Source: Myxococcales bacterium (lineage in GTDB: Bacteria > Myxococcota_A > Polyangia > Palsa-1104 > JAEUJZ01). From it: a DNA stretch of 64,000 nucleotides. This document shows, piece by piece, positions 31,836 to 40,753 of the stretch. The notes under the pieces are model-generated. The model did no database searches and had not been told where the DNA came from. It worked only from the letters and a program-made list of their open reading frames with translations. How positions within the stretch are numbered: the first letter of the stretch is position 1; each line of letters starts with the position of its first letter. Both the position numbers and the translations under genes were made by a program. The stretch is from contig JAEUKB010000022.1 of the NCBI GenBank assembly GCA_016794365.1, positions 1-64,000 of the forward strand, given 5' to 3'.

Positions 31836-32506
31836 GGCCGCACCTGTGTGACTCGGTGTTCCGCAAGAACCTGCGCGTGCGGAGGAACGTGTAGGACGCC
31901 ATCCCGCAGGCGCGCTTCAAAGAACAGGGGACGGACCAGCTCGTCACTGCGATCAAAGTCATAGAACAGAAGTCCCAGCGGACGATCCACTCCGTGATGA
32001 CAGGATGGTGGCGCAGTCAGCGCTGGCTCAACATCCGCAGCAAACTCACGACAGCCCAGATAGGGCTGATGAAAGTGCTGACCCTTTTCGAGCCGACGCG
32101 CAAACATCTCCTCAAACTTGCGAACAGAGTCTTCGTTTCCTGATCGGTCTGTCAAAACAAACGAAGCAGAGACAACGTAGTCCACATCTTTGAGTGCGAC
32201 CGTATGACGCTGCGCGCGATCTTCATCTGCGCAGTAGTCCGTACGTCTTGCCGTCATCCGGCTGGATACTTCATTGCGGCGAAAGCTGGTCCACACAATC
32301 GGAGCCAAGACTTCGATGGTATGAATCTGCCAACGAATCGCAGGCTTCCACAGAATCGCTTCCAGCACACCCCGCGCGGCTGACGGTGTCATGACTTCGT
32401 AGCTCACCCGCTCGACCTTCATCTCTGGTCTGGTGAAGCAAGCAAGTGAACCTCGGATCCGAACGCGGAACTGTCCGCTCTGCTTTCCGTCCATGCAGCC
32501 CTCCAA
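31832..32506 (-). CDS. cas5c: Type I-C pre-crRNA endonuclease Cas5
   Basis: In type I-C, Cas5 takes the place of Cas6: it cuts pre-crRNA at the repeat hairpin and stays on the 5' handle. It is 224 aa (220 if Met5 is used). The CFTRPEMKVERVSYEVMTPSAARG segment, APIVWTSFRRNEV and HFHQPYLGCREF are the family blocks. The substrate is the CCCTTC/GAAGGG hairpin of the array repeat. It sits between cas3 (32-bp gap) and cas8c (4-base overlap). Confidence 0.96.
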   Translation of the reverse strand: MEGCMDGKQSGQFRVRIRGSLACFTRPEMKVERVSYEVMTPSAARGVLEAILWKPAIRWQIHTIEVLAPIVWTSFRRNEVSSRMTARRTDYCADEDRAQRHTVALKDVDYVVSASFVLTDRSGNEDSVRKFEEMFARRLEKGQHFHQPYLGCREFAADVEPALTAPPSCHHGVDRPLGLLFYDFDRSDELVRPLFFEARLRDGVLHVPPHAQVLAEHRVTQVRP

Positions 32507-32538
32507 CTGGCTGCATTCATACCGTGCGGACCCGCAGA

Positions 32539-34833
32539 CTACGCAAGCAGAAAATCAGAACACATCATCCCAACCCGATCCGGACACAGGCCGAAGCGCT
32601 CATCGTACGCTGCTGCATACTCCGGCTTGAGCGCCACCACCGTATCGGCGATCCACTCGACAAAGCCGCCCGCCAGCCAGCGCTCCCGATCGGTCTTGTT
32701 CACCGTGACCGTGTATCTCTGTAGGGCTCGCAATCGGTCGCGGGATGGTCCCAGCACGGCCAGCTCGCGCAGGATGCGATCCACTTCGGATGGTCCACTG
32801 TGACACGCCGCATCCTGATCGGATTCCCCCTTCCGTTCATATCGCACCACAAGCGGAGCCGACCATCCGTCATCGATCATGCGGAACGCTTCCGCCACGC
32901 TCTTAAATCGCCACTCTGTTCGCATCTGTTGGATGTCCTTTCCATCGAGCGTCAGGTTGGCATACAAGCGCTGAAAGAACAGCCGGAACAGCGCGGGATC
33001 CCCCAGGTCGCGCTTGCCTTGCGAAAGGAGTCCTTCTGTGATGGTCAGCGCACTGCGTAGGACTCCACCGGGTGGGTCAGTCGGCGCGCGAAAGATCCGG
33101 AGCTGACCCAGACCAGTAAGGAGTCCTTCGCGATTGCAGCGACCGGCAGCCTGGGCCAGGGAATCGAGTCCGGCCAGCGCGCGATAGACCACCGCAAAGT
33201 CCAGATCCACACCCGCTTCGACCAGCTGGGTCGCCACGACACGAACAGGGCGCTCCTGCTGCTTCCGTTCTTTGATCAGGGACAGGACGGCGCTTCGATG
33301 GGCTGGACACATCAGCGCAGACAGATGGAGCGTCTCGGATTCCCCGGTCACTGCATCTACGCGCAGACAGAGCGCGCGCGCATCATGACGGCGATGAACC
33401 ACCGCGAGCACATCCGGCTCTTGGGCCAGCTCCACCGCCAAGGCATCCCAAGTGACCGGATGTTCTGATGGGGGCCAGTGTACTTCTACCCGACGCAGGC
33501 GCTCAAAGGCGCGCAGGCTGGCAGGCACAATCTCACGGATCTGTGCAAAGCCAGGAAGCTGTCCGTTCTGTTCCAAAAGCAGACCGCGCTGAAAGGCCGG
33601 CTGGGTCGCCGTGGAAAACACAATCGACACGCCGAACTGTTCCACCAGGGTGGACAGACCATCAAGAATCGGCAGCAGAAGCTGCGGTGGCAGGGTCTGG
33701 GCTTCGTCAAAGACGATGACGCTCCCAACCAGGCGATGGAGCTTGCGACATCCCCCCGGACGGTTTGAAAACAGGCTCTCTAGGAGCTGGACCGTGGTGG
33801 TGACCACAATCGGAGCATCCCAGTTTTCACTCGCGATGCGGTTCTTCGGATTCTCTTTGGCGGGGTCGAGCGCGCAGTGATGTTCGATCACCGCGTCCTC
33901 TCCCAAGTGGGAAAACACGCGGCGATAGACCTCTGCGGTCTGCTCGATGATCGAAGTGTAAGGAATCGCGACAATCACCCGCGCAAGCGAGCTGTGCATC
34001 GCATGACGGAGCGCAAAGGACAGACCGGCCAGCGTCTTTCCTCCCCCGGTAGGAACGGTCAGCGCAAACACGCCGGGGGCTTGCTTGGCGGACTCTGTAC
34101 AGGCAGCACGAACCTCTGCGCGGACGCGATTGACAGGGGTATCCTTCGCCTTCCGTTCAAGCCGATCCAGGTGGTCATCCAGTGCGTGGGAAAGCTGCGC
34201 AATCGACAGCGTGCTGCCGCGAAGCACACTCCGTTTGTCATCAAAGAAGCGCTCTGTATCCAAGAAGTCCGCGTCACACAGCGAGGAAAACAGCAGCCGC
34301 GTCCACATCTCTAGGAAGCGCCGACCGGCAGGCCCCGCCAGGATCGGCGGTCGTTCCTTGGTGGGCGCGGTGTTGAGAATCTCGGCATCAGCCCGTGCGA
34401 TCACATCGCGGTACAGCTTGCGCTTGTCCTCCTGCTGGAGCCGCAGCTCGAGATCGGTGCGGTCCGGCATTCCGGCGTGATGACCGGCCACCGCAAACGC
34501 AAGGAGCAGCCCGATGGCACCCAGCTTTTCATGCAGGTGAATCGCTCCCGCTGTGGAGTGATCGCGCGGACCGGAGGTGTCTCCTTCGATGTGCGCGTCC
34601 ACTCCGTTTTCCTCCCAGATCATGCGCTGAAAGCCACCGGAGTATTTCCCCAGGTCGTGCCACAGACCGGCCAGGTGCGCGAGCTGCGACGCCCCAAAGC
34701 GGGCGGCAAACTGCCCGGCGAGTGCGGCCACTTGCTCCAGGTGATCGCGCAGCAGGTGAACCCGCAGGTCTCGATCAAGATGCGCAACCGCAGCGTCGGA
34801 AGTCCGAGTTGTTCCAGGGGGCAGCGTCGTCAT
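32539..34833 (-). CDS. cas3: CRISPR-associated nuclease-helicase Cas3
   Basis: Cas3 unwinds and degrades target DNA after Cascade binds. It is 764 aa from ATG 34833. The N-terminal HD nuclease domain shows HDLGK (near residue 59), DHSTAGA and GHHAG. The SF2 helicase domain shows Walker A VPTGGGKT (near residue 262), DEAQ (near residue 375), STATQ and the VATQLVEAGVDLDFAVV block. All key residues appear present. It is the first gene of the operon; a tandem 43-bp repeat array begins about 55 bp upstream. Confidence 0.97.
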   Translation of the reverse strand: MTTLPPGTTRTSDAAVAHLDRDLRVHLLRDHLEQVAALAGQFAARFGASQLAHLAGLWHDLGKYSGGFQRMIWEENGVDAHIEGDTSGPRDHSTAGAIHLHEKLGAIGLLLAFAVAGHHAGMPDRTDLELRLQQEDKRKLYRDVIARADAEILNTAPTKERPPILAGPAGRRFLEMWTRLLFSSLCDADFLDTERFFDDKRSVLRGSTLSIAQLSHALDDHLDRLERKAKDTPVNRVRAEVRAACTESAKQAPGVFALTVPTGGGKTLAGLSFALRHAMHSSLARVIVAIPYTSIIEQTAEVYRRVFSHLGEDAVIEHHCALDPAKENPKNRIASENWDAPIVVTTTVQLLESLFSNRPGGCRKLHRLVGSVIVFDEAQTLPPQLLLPILDGLSTLVEQFGVSIVFSTATQPAFQRGLLLEQNGQLPGFAQIREIVPASLRAFERLRRVEVHWPPSEHPVTWDALAVELAQEPDVLAVVHRRHDARALCLRVDAVTGESETLHLSALMCPAHRSAVLSLIKERKQQERPVRVVATQLVEAGVDLDFAVVYRALAGLDSLAQAAGRCNREGLLTGLGQLRIFRAPTDPPGGVLRSALTITEGLLSQGKRDLGDPALFRLFFQRLYANLTLDGKDIQQMRTEWRFKSVAEAFRMIDDGWSAPLVVRYERKGESDQDAACHSGPSEVDRILRELAVLGPSRDRLRALQRYTVTVNKTDRERWLAGGFVEWIADTVVALKPEYAAAYDERFGLCPDRVGMMCSDFLLA

Positions 34834-34888
34834 GGACTCGGTCTATACCACGGCCCCCTCCGCTCGGCTCACCCCCCCTGCGGATGCA

Positions 34889-35145
34889 ACATCCCCCCCA
34901 CAGGCAGTGACCACGCAGCGGTTCAGCAGGAACATCCCCCCCACAGGCAGTGACCACGCAGCGGTTCAGCAGGAACATCCCCCCCACAGGCAGTGACCGC
35001 GCAGCGGTTCAGCAGGAACATCCCCCCCACAGGCAGTGACCGCGCAGCGGTTCAGCAGGAACAACCCCCCCACAGGCAGTGACCGCGCAGCGTTTCAGCA
35101 GGAACAACCCCCCACAGGCAGTGACCGCGCAGCGTTTCAGCAGGG
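34889..35145. repeat. 43-bp tandem repeat, six copies, upstream of cas3
   Basis: CAGGCAGTGACC recurs at 34901, 34944, 34987, 35030, 35073 and 35115 (periods 43, 43, 43, 43, 42). Each unit carries a C6-C7 tract, ACAGGCAGTGACC, GCAGCGGTTCAGCAGGAACA. Units drift in pairs: 1-2 have CCACGCAGCGG, 3-4 CCGCGCAGCGG, 5-6 CCGCGCAGCGTTTC, a pattern expected from stepwise duplication. The last unit runs directly into dispersed element copy C. There are no unique spacers, so it is not CRISPR. It occupies the presumed cas promoter region and may bind a regulator or simply be a variable minisatellite. Confidence 0.9.
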
Positions 35146-35277
35146 AGAACGCCGAACGAAACCGTAGTGAGGCACCCCGATGGCAAAATGGCAAAGAGGT
35201 GGCCCGGAGCGTACGCAAGTATGTGAGGACCGCCGATGTAGCCAGCGGGGTTCGCAATCGGTTTCGCTCGGCGTTCT
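35146..35277. repeat. Dispersed palindromic element, copy C
   Basis: The terminal inverted repeats AGAACGCCGAACGAAAC (35146-35162) and GTTTCGCTCGGCGTTCT (35261-35277) match at 16 of 17 positions. The interior shares ACCGTAGTGAGGCACCCCG, GGAGCGTACGCAAG, GTGAGGAC and CGCAATCGG with the other copies. Its right end overlaps the TAA stop of panE (35277-35279), and its left end abuts the 43-bp tandem repeats. Confidence 0.88.
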
Positions 35278-36242
35278 TACGTGCGTGCGACCTGCTCTTG
35301 GGGCAGCAGGCAGGCGTAGAGCATGCGAAACACCGGGGTGGGCACCGCCGCCGCCGCGCCGAGTCGCACGACGGCACCGACCAGGGCCTCTAGCTCGGAC
35401 GGGGCACCGCTTGTGATGTCGCGCTGAAGCGAAGAAGTCCCGGCAGCGGGCAGCCCATCGATGTAGGACAGGACGCGGGCGGGGAGATCGACCGGCAGCG
35501 GGACTGCCTGCCCGGTGGCCACGGCATAGACTTCCTCGACCGCTTGGGTCAGCAGCGCGCGCGTCTCGGGCAGGTGACGCAGCACCCCGGCTGGCACCCG
35601 CGCCGCCGCCCCCACGCCGCCAAAGGCCGCCATAAACGCGAGCTTTTCCCACAGCGCAGAGACGATGCGGTCGCTGACCTGACAGCGCACCCCCGCGCCG
35701 CGTAGGGCCTGGGCCAGGCGGGCCGCCGCGTGATCGACTTCGCCCTTGGCACCGGGCAGTGGACCCAAGATGATCTCGGGCTCGGCCCCGAAGTGGCGGA
35801 TGTGGGCGGGGGCCACCTGCTGCGCCATGATGCGGCACAGCCCACCGAGCACGCGCTCGCGGCCCAGCACGGCGGCCAGCTGGGTGGGGGCTTCGACCCC
35901 GTTTTGCAGCGGCAGCACGACCCCGCCACTCGACACAAGCGGGCGCAGGCTGGCCGCGAGCGGCTCGACCTGCCAGGTCTTGACCGCCAGCAGCACCACA
36001 TCGGTGGGACCGATTTCTTGCGGGTCCGCAGCGGCGCGCACCCGGTCCGGGGTCAGCACCAGGTCGCCGGCCAGGCTGGTGATGTGCAGGCCGTCTTGGC
36101 GCAGTGCGGCCAGGGTCTTGGATCGGGCGATGAAGTGGACTTCGTGGCCCTGCGCGGCCAGGCGTCCGCCGAAGTAGCCACCGACTGCGCCGACGCCCAC
36201 CACCGCAATCCGGAGCGGGTTAGTAGCCAAGGGCCTGTCCAT
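35277..36242 (-). CDS. panE: 2-dehydropantoate 2-reductase
   Basis: This NADPH enzyme reduces ketopantoate to pantoate for coenzyme A synthesis. It is 321 aa from ATG 36242. The N-terminal Rossmann motif is RIAVVGVGAVGGYFGGRLA. PLQNGVEAP and the Lys in SALWEKLAF, followed by AAFGGVGA, fit the catalytic Lys/Asn pattern of the ApbA/PanE family. The start overlaps the end of ggt by 23 bp, so the two are probably co-transcribed. The frame is open further upstream, but that part lies in ggt. Paralogues with other ketoacid substrates exist, so the substrate is inferred. Confidence 0.85.
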   Translation of the reverse strand: MDRPLATNPLRIAVVGVGAVGGYFGGRLAAQGHEVHFIARSKTLAALRQDGLHITSLAGDLVLTPDRVRAAADPQEIGPTDVVLLAVKTWQVEPLAASLRPLVSSGGVVLPLQNGVEAPTQLAAVLGRERVLGGLCRIMAQQVAPAHIRHFGAEPEIILGPLPGAKGEVDHAAARLAQALRGAGVRCQVSDRIVSALWEKLAFMAAFGGVGAAARVPAGVLRHLPETRALLTQAVEEVYAVATGQAVPLPVDLPARVLSYIDGLPAAGTSSLQRDITSGAPSELEALVGAVVRLGAAAAVPTPVFRMLYACLLPQEQVART

Positions 36243-38001
36243 CCTTGCGCGGGTCGGACGCGCCTTCCAAGGTGTGGTGTTCCAGGTCGATGCGCACCGC
36301 TTGCACGCCGCCGACCGCTGCGCGCACCGTGAGCGGCGGCTTGGGCTTGGCGGCGACATGACCTCGCGCCACCAAGCGCTCGACCACGGGGGCCGGGACG
36401 GACTCTTCAAACACGACCTCGCCGCCGCCTTGGAACAGGTAGCGCGGGGCTTCGAGCGCGGTCTGAAGGGGCAGCCCCAGATCGAGGACTGCCGACAGCA
36501 CCTGGACCTGCGCCTGCGGCTGCATGTCGCCCCCGACCACACCGAGCGCCAGCACCGGCTTGCCGTCTTTGGTCAAAAGGGCAGGCATGATCGTGTGGGC
36601 GGGACGCTTGCGCGGCTGCACGCAGTTTGGGTGCTTGGGGTCCAGGGAAAAGCTCGCCGCGCGGTCTTGCAGAAGGATGCCGGTCTGTCCCGCCACGACG
36701 CCCGAGCCGAGCATCATGTACAGGCTGCCGATGTAGGAAACGACGTTGCGATCCTTGTCCACCACCACCACGTAGCTGGTGTCGCCGGGCCCGAGCGCAC
36801 CGGGGGCAACGGTCGGCTGGGCACGGTCCTTTGCGATGAGCTTGCGCCGCTGCGCCGCGTACTCTTTGGACAGAAGCTGCGCGACCGGAATCGCCGAAGT
36901 AGACGGGTCGCCGAGGTAGCGGTCGCGATCCGCAAACGCCAGCTTGGTCGCCTCGATGAGCGTGTGATAGTAGGCATCGGGCTGCTCGGACAGCTTCTTC
37001 AGATCGAAGCCTTCCAAGATGTTGAGCGCAAGCAGCGCGGTCAGGCCCTGGCTGTTCGGCGGGGCTTCAAAGATGCGATGGTCCCGGTAGGTGGTCGAGA
37101 GGGGCGTAACCCACTCGGCTTGATACTCGGCCAGGTCGGACAGGGTGAGCGGGCCGCCGTGTGCGTGGGAATGGGCCGCGATGGCCTGGGCGATGGCGCC
37201 TTTGTAGAACGCGTCACGGCCACCGGCAGCCAGGGTGCGCAGGGTCTTCGCGAGGAGCGGCTGCTTGAGGATCTCTCCCGGCAGGGGCGCGCGTCCCTGG
37301 ATAAGCAGCGTCGTGCGGGCCGTCTCATCGGCCTGGAGCTTGCTGGCAAACGCCGCCCAGTCCGCCGCGCTCTTTTCCATGACGGGAAAGCCCTGTTCGG
37401 CGTAGGCAATCGCGGGGGCGAGCAGCTCGCCAAGGGGCCTGGTTCCATAGGCATCGCGCAGTGCCGCCCAGCCCGCCACCGCACCGGGAACGGTCACGCT
37501 GTCCCAGCCGGTCAGGGGAATCTTGCTGGTTCCTTTGTCGGCAAAGTAGGCGCGGGTCATGGCCTTGGGGGCGCGTCCGGTGGCGTTGAGCGCCTTGACC
37601 TCGCCGCGCTGGGCCAGATAAACGAGCGCGAGCGCATCGCCTCCCAGGCCGCTCATGCCGGGTTCGACGACCGCGAGCACTGCGGCCATGGCAATTGCAG
37701 CATCGACGGCGTTGCCACCGCGTGACAGCACCTCGATGCCGACGCGAGAGGCGAGCGGCTGACTGGAAGCGACCATGCCGGAAGCTGCGCGTACCGCCGA
37801 GCGTCCGGGCGCAACCTGCCACGGTCCGGGCGCGGGCTTGGTTGCAGTCGCGTTGGCAGTCGCAGTCGCGTTGGCGCTTGCGTTGGCAGTTACAGTTGCG
37901 TTGGCAGTCGCAGTCGCGTTGGCGCTTGCGTTGGCAGTTGCGAGGATGACCAAGAGCATGGGCCACACCCGAGAGAAAACACGCTGCGCTCGACGGTTCA
38001 T
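36220..38001 (-). CDS. ggt: Gamma-glutamyltransferase (Ntn hydrolase)
   Basis: This periplasmic or secreted enzyme cleaves and transfers gamma-glutamyl groups, for example from glutathione. From ATG 38001 it is 593 aa. An N-terminal hydrophobic segment (WPMLLVILATA) is followed by a 35-residue Ala/Asn/Thr low-complexity linker encoded by an internal DNA repeat. Next come SRGGNAVDAAIAMAAVLAVVEPGMSGLGGD (family signature), the likely autoprocessing Thr in GDTSYVVVVDKDRN, and the GSGVV loop with a conserved C-terminal PRYLFQGG. The processed precursor would give two subunits. The linker repeats are unusual and could vary in length between strains. Confidence 0.93.
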   Translation of the reverse strand: MNRRAQRVFSRVWPMLLVILATANASANATATANATVTANASANATATANATATKPAPGPWQVAPGRSAVRAASGMVASSQPLASRVGIEVLSRGGNAVDAAIAMAAVLAVVEPGMSGLGGDALALVYLAQRGEVKALNATGRAPKAMTRAYFADKGTSKIPLTGWDSVTVPGAVAGWAALRDAYGTRPLGELLAPAIAYAEQGFPVMEKSAADWAAFASKLQADETARTTLLIQGRAPLPGEILKQPLLAKTLRTLAAGGRDAFYKGAIAQAIAAHSHAHGGPLTLSDLAEYQAEWVTPLSTTYRDHRIFEAPPNSQGLTALLALNILEGFDLKKLSEQPDAYYHTLIEATKLAFADRDRYLGDPSTSAIPVAQLLSKEYAAQRRKLIAKDRAQPTVAPGALGPGDTSYVVVVDKDRNVVSYIGSLYMMLGSGVVAGQTGILLQDRAASFSLDPKHPNCVQPRKRPAHTIMPALLTKDGKPVLALGVVGGDMQPQAQVQVLSAVLDLGLPLQTALEAPRYLFQGGGEVVFEESVPAPVVERLVARGHVAAKPKPPLTVRAAVGGVQAVRIDLEHHTLEGASDPRKDGQALGY

Positions 38002-38092
38002 ATAATCCGATTGCTCAGGCACAGCGCGGCAGGATATAGAAACTCTTTCCTGATAGAAACCATCCGCTACCAGGTGGAAGAAGAATCGTACC

Positions 38093-38647
38093 GTGCAGCG
38101 CATTGAAGTCCCCATCGTTCACGCCACCCGAGAAAACACGGCTGATTTCGGCCTGTTTATCGGCACTGACATTCCCAATAACGGCCTGACCATTCCTTTT
38201 TACAAGGGCTCGGTCGAAGAAGGTCACAACATCCCGTTTGAGTGCCACGGCAAGGCTGTGATTCGCTCGGCGCGGATCAGCAAGCGCAGCGGCGACATCA
38301 TCTGGCTGGAACGTCACGTTCGCATGACGCAGCTGTTTGTCGGACTGGGAGACGCGCCGTTTGCGATGGTGCTGGCCCCACCGAGCGAGTCGGGCGCTGA
38401 CGTGCCGGATCTCGACAAGGTGCGCTGCTTCATCCTGGCCCCTGGTCACGGCATCATGCTGCACAAGGGAACCTGGCACGACTTTCCGATGTCAGTGGGG
38501 CCGACGGTCACTTGCATGACTGCCAACTCCGAAGAAGTGGTCGCGGCGCTCGCTGCCATGAAAGAGCCTGCCGAGATGAGCCACGGCGATGTCTATAAGA
38601 TTGACATCGTGAAGCGGATGGGACGGCAGCTCCACGTCTCGCTATGA
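38093..38647 (+). CDS. Ureidoglycolate lyase family protein
   Basis: The 184-aa protein begins at a GTG codon. It has the cupin-like AllA fold signature: RISKRSGDIIWLERH in the middle and APGHGIMLHKGTWHDFPM, with the paired His residues typical of ureidoglycolate lyase. AllA turns ureidoglycolate into glyoxylate and urea. Here the gene overlaps a ring-opening amidohydrolase by 4 bases (ATGA), so the real substrate may be a related ureido acid from cyclic amide breakdown rather than allantoin. No allantoinase or allantoicase lies nearby. Confidence 0.8.
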   Translation: MQRIEVPIVHATRENTADFGLFIGTDIPNNGLTIPFYKGSVEEGHNIPFECHGKAVIRSARISKRSGDIIWLERHVRMTQLFVGLGDAPFAMVLAPPSESGADVPDLDKVRCFILAPGHGIMLHKGTWHDFPMSVGPTVTCMTANSEEVVAALAAMKEPAEMSHGDVYKIDIVKRMGRQLHVSL

Positions 38648-39780
38648 CAGCCGCACGTACGGTCGAAGCGTTCCGTTTTCTGACCAGCGGTCCGAGCGAT
38701 GTGTCGGGACTGGCTGCGCTGTTGCAAGCTGGCGCGCTGCGGGCCGACGATTTGATCTGCATCTTGGGCAAGACCGAGGGCAACGGCGGACGCAACGACT
38801 TCACGCGAGAGCTGGCGATGCGGGCGCTCGAAGAGCTGCTGGCCCCGGCGCTGTCGCTGCCTGCGCAAGCGGTGCAAGATCGCGTGATCCTGTCGTTTTC
38901 CGGTGGTACCGAGGGCGTGGTGACTCCGCACATGCTGGCGTTTGCGCAGCGCGGCACCTTTCGCACGACGCGGTCGTCGCACAAGCGCTTGGTCATCGGC
39001 ACCGGCCACACCCGCGCGTTTTTGCCAGAGGAAATCGGTCGCATGGCGCAGGTTCACGAGACGGCGCGCGCCATCCGCGAGATCGTCGCTGGCATGCACC
39101 TCGATTCGCCGCAAGACGTTCACCTGGTGCAGATGAAGGGCGCGATTCCCAGCGCAACCTATGAACAGGAAGAAGCGGCGGCCCGACGTGGTCAGCCGCT
39201 GCGATCGAACATGGTGTACAGCCGAGGCGCCAGCGCGCTCGGTGCGGCTGTGGCGCTTTCTGAGCTGGATGCGGACGGGGAAGCCCGGCTGGGGGATTCG
39301 TCGATCTGTGCCGACTTTTCGCTGTATTCCGGTGTGGCGTCGGTTTCGGCCAAGCCAGGACTTGCGCGCACCGAGATCATGGTCTTTGCAAACAGCGCGT
39401 ATGCGGACGGAGACCTCGTCATCGGGCACACCGTGATGCGGGACATTCTGGATGCGACGAGCGTGCGGGCGCTCTTGGGCGAGCTGGGACTTCCTTGCGA
39501 GGGGCAGCTAGATGCCGCGCAGCGTCAGCGTCTGGTCGGTGTCTTGGCCAAGTCCGAGGCCGATCCGCGCGGGACGATTCGCGGTCAGCGTCACACCATG
39601 CTCAGCGACGATGACATTGGGGATACCCGCTACTCTCGCTGTGTGCTGAGTGCCGTGCTGGCCAGCATCACCGGCGATCCGGCGGTCTATGTCAGCACAC
39701 GCGCCGAGCATCATGGACCGCTGGGCGGCGGACCCGTCGCCGTCATTGTGCGCGCTGCCGGAAGCGGCGCAGGAGCTTGA
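38644..39780 (+). CDS. Ring-opening amidohydrolase (cyanuric acid hydrolase/barbiturase family)
   Basis: The 378-aa protein belongs to the AtzD/barbiturase family, which opens cyclic amides with a Ser-Lys dyad in each of three repeated units. Visible blocks are GKTEGNGGRNDFTRELA, LSFSGGTEGVVTPH (first Ser), VQMKGAIP, MVYSRGASALGAAVALSEL (second Ser), VSAKPG and the C-terminal HHGPLGGGPVAVIV (third unit). Cyanuric acid and barbituric acid are the known substrates, and I cannot tell which applies. It overlaps the preceding gene by 4 bases and is followed by a transporter gene, consistent with a small catabolic operon. Confidence 0.85.
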   Translation: MTAARTVEAFRFLTSGPSDVSGLAALLQAGALRADDLICILGKTEGNGGRNDFTRELAMRALEELLAPALSLPAQAVQDRVILSFSGGTEGVVTPHMLAFAQRGTFRTTRSSHKRLVIGTGHTRAFLPEEIGRMAQVHETARAIREIVAGMHLDSPQDVHLVQMKGAIPSATYEQEEAAARRGQPLRSNMVYSRGASALGAAVALSELDADGEARLGDSSICADFSLYSGVASVSAKPGLARTEIMVFANSAYADGDLVIGHTVMRDILDATSVRALLGELGLPCEGQLDAAQRQRLVGVLAKSEADPRGTIRGQRHTMLSDDDIGDTRYSRCVLSAVLASITGDPAVYVSTRAEHHGPLGGGPVAVIVRAAGSGAGA

Positions 39781-39782
39781 TC

Positions 39783-40229
39783 ATGTCGCCGATGCTACTG
39801 ATTCCCATCGCGCTGGGTGCCGTCGCTGTGCTGCAAGGAGCCATCAATCGTCGCGTCGCTGCGAACATTGGCTTGCCCTCGGCGGTGCTGCTGACACACA
39901 GCATTGCGCTGTTGTGTGCGTTTGCGTTGTGGCTGTGGATGCGCAGCGCGCCCGCGAGCCTGCCGAGTGTGTTTCAGCCGAGTCAGCCCGGCGGTCGTTC
40001 CGAGTGGTGGTATGTGATCCCCGGACTGGCTGGCTTTTTGTTCGTCTGTGGTCTGCCGCTGGCCTTTGCGCGAATCGGTGCGTTTCAGTCGCTGCTGCTT
40101 TTGATCGTCGCCCAGCTATGCATCGGGCTGGTCTGGGATCAGCTCGTCGAAGGACGACCGCTGACGCTGACACGGATGGTCGGTGCGCTCGTCACGATGG
40201 TTGGGGCCGCCCTGGTGCTGCGTCGCTAG
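39783..40229 (+). CDS. DMT-family membrane transporter (YdcZ/DUF606-like)
   Basis: This 148-aa protein has about five hydrophobic segments. ATG 39783 has AGGAG seven bases upstream and is preferred over TTG 39777. The opening LLIPIALGAVAVLQGAINRRVAANIGLPSAVLL and the GRPLTLTRMVGALVTMVGAALVL ending match the short DUF606 half-transporters of the drug/metabolite superfamily. By position it could import or export a substrate or product of the amidohydrolase operon. Confidence 0.8.
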   Translation: MSPMLLIPIALGAVAVLQGAINRRVAANIGLPSAVLLTHSIALLCAFALWLWMRSAPASLPSVFQPSQPGGRSEWWYVIPGLAGFLFVCGLPLAFARIGAFQSLLLLIVAQLCIGLVWDQLVEGRPLTLTRMVGALVTMVGAALVLRR

Positions 40230-40264
40230 CGTCCAATCGTCGCCCAAGCGACCCCGCCCAGCGG

Positions 40265-40660
40265 TCACATCTTGAACGAAGCGTCGATCGTCTGGACTCG
40301 GCGCTGTAGCTTCCACACGCCGTCTTTTTTGAGCAGCTCGTCGGTGTAGTCGCCCGAAGCCACGATCGATGTGCCGTCCTTCGCGTGTACCACCCAGTAC
40401 GACGAGTACGAGGTTGCGCGATCTCCCGCTACGTCGATGCGCCAGGCGCCGATCATGTGACGCTTGCCAGCGGTGATGCCGCCTTGGTGCCACGTATGAA
40501 TTGTGGCGAGGATCTGCTCTCTGCCCGTGGCTGTCCCAAATGGGCTTACGTAGACGGCATCGTCGTGGAAGTTGTCAGCGAACTGCGCGTCATCGTGGGT
40601 ATCGATCGACAGGATGTAGCGATTGAGCAGTTCGAGGATCTCGAGCTTGTCGGCAGTCAT
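40265..40660 (-). CDS. SnoaL-like (NTF2 fold) protein
   Basis: This 131-aa single-domain protein has a typical helix-rich start (KLEILELLNRYILSIDTHD), the F-DDAVYVSPFGTATGREQI strand region, HMIGAWRIDV and YTDELLKKDGVWKLQRR. The family includes small cyclases, dehydratases and uncharacterised proteins. It is divergent from the LysR regulator gene that starts about 93 bp away and is probably its target. Function beyond the fold is unknown. Confidence 0.8.
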   Translation of the reverse strand: MTADKLEILELLNRYILSIDTHDDAQFADNFHDDAVYVSPFGTATGREQILATIHTWHQGGITAGKRHMIGAWRIDVAGDRATSYSSYWVVHAKDGTSIVASGDYTDELLKKDGVWKLQRRVQTIDASFKM

Positions 40661-40753
40661 AAGGAGTCTCCTTCCTATCGGTGATGATGGCCTGGCTCAC
40701 TTTGATCCGACAATTCGGTTTCATCCGAACAGTTTGTCAGGTATAGCTTGACG
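40661..40753. promoter_or_regulatory. Divergent promoter region with palindrome
   Basis: It lies between the NTF2-like gene and the LysR gene. A nested inverted repeat is centred at about 40722: inner arms TTCGG (40714-40718) and CCGAA (40725-40729), outer arms GACAA (40709-40713) and TTGTC (40734-40738). A dyad of this size between a LysR gene and its divergent neighbour is the usual position of a LysR operator. Confidence 0.6.

Noticed and set aside
34775..35377. Short frames in the 43-bp tandem repeats, and the idea that the repeats are a second CRISPR array
   Set aside because: Units are contiguous with no unique spacers, and the translated peptides merely echo the repeat unit.
36274..37725. 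483-aa plus-strand frame opposite ggt
   Set aside because: It is a high-GC antisense shadow of the ggt gene with no recognisable domain.
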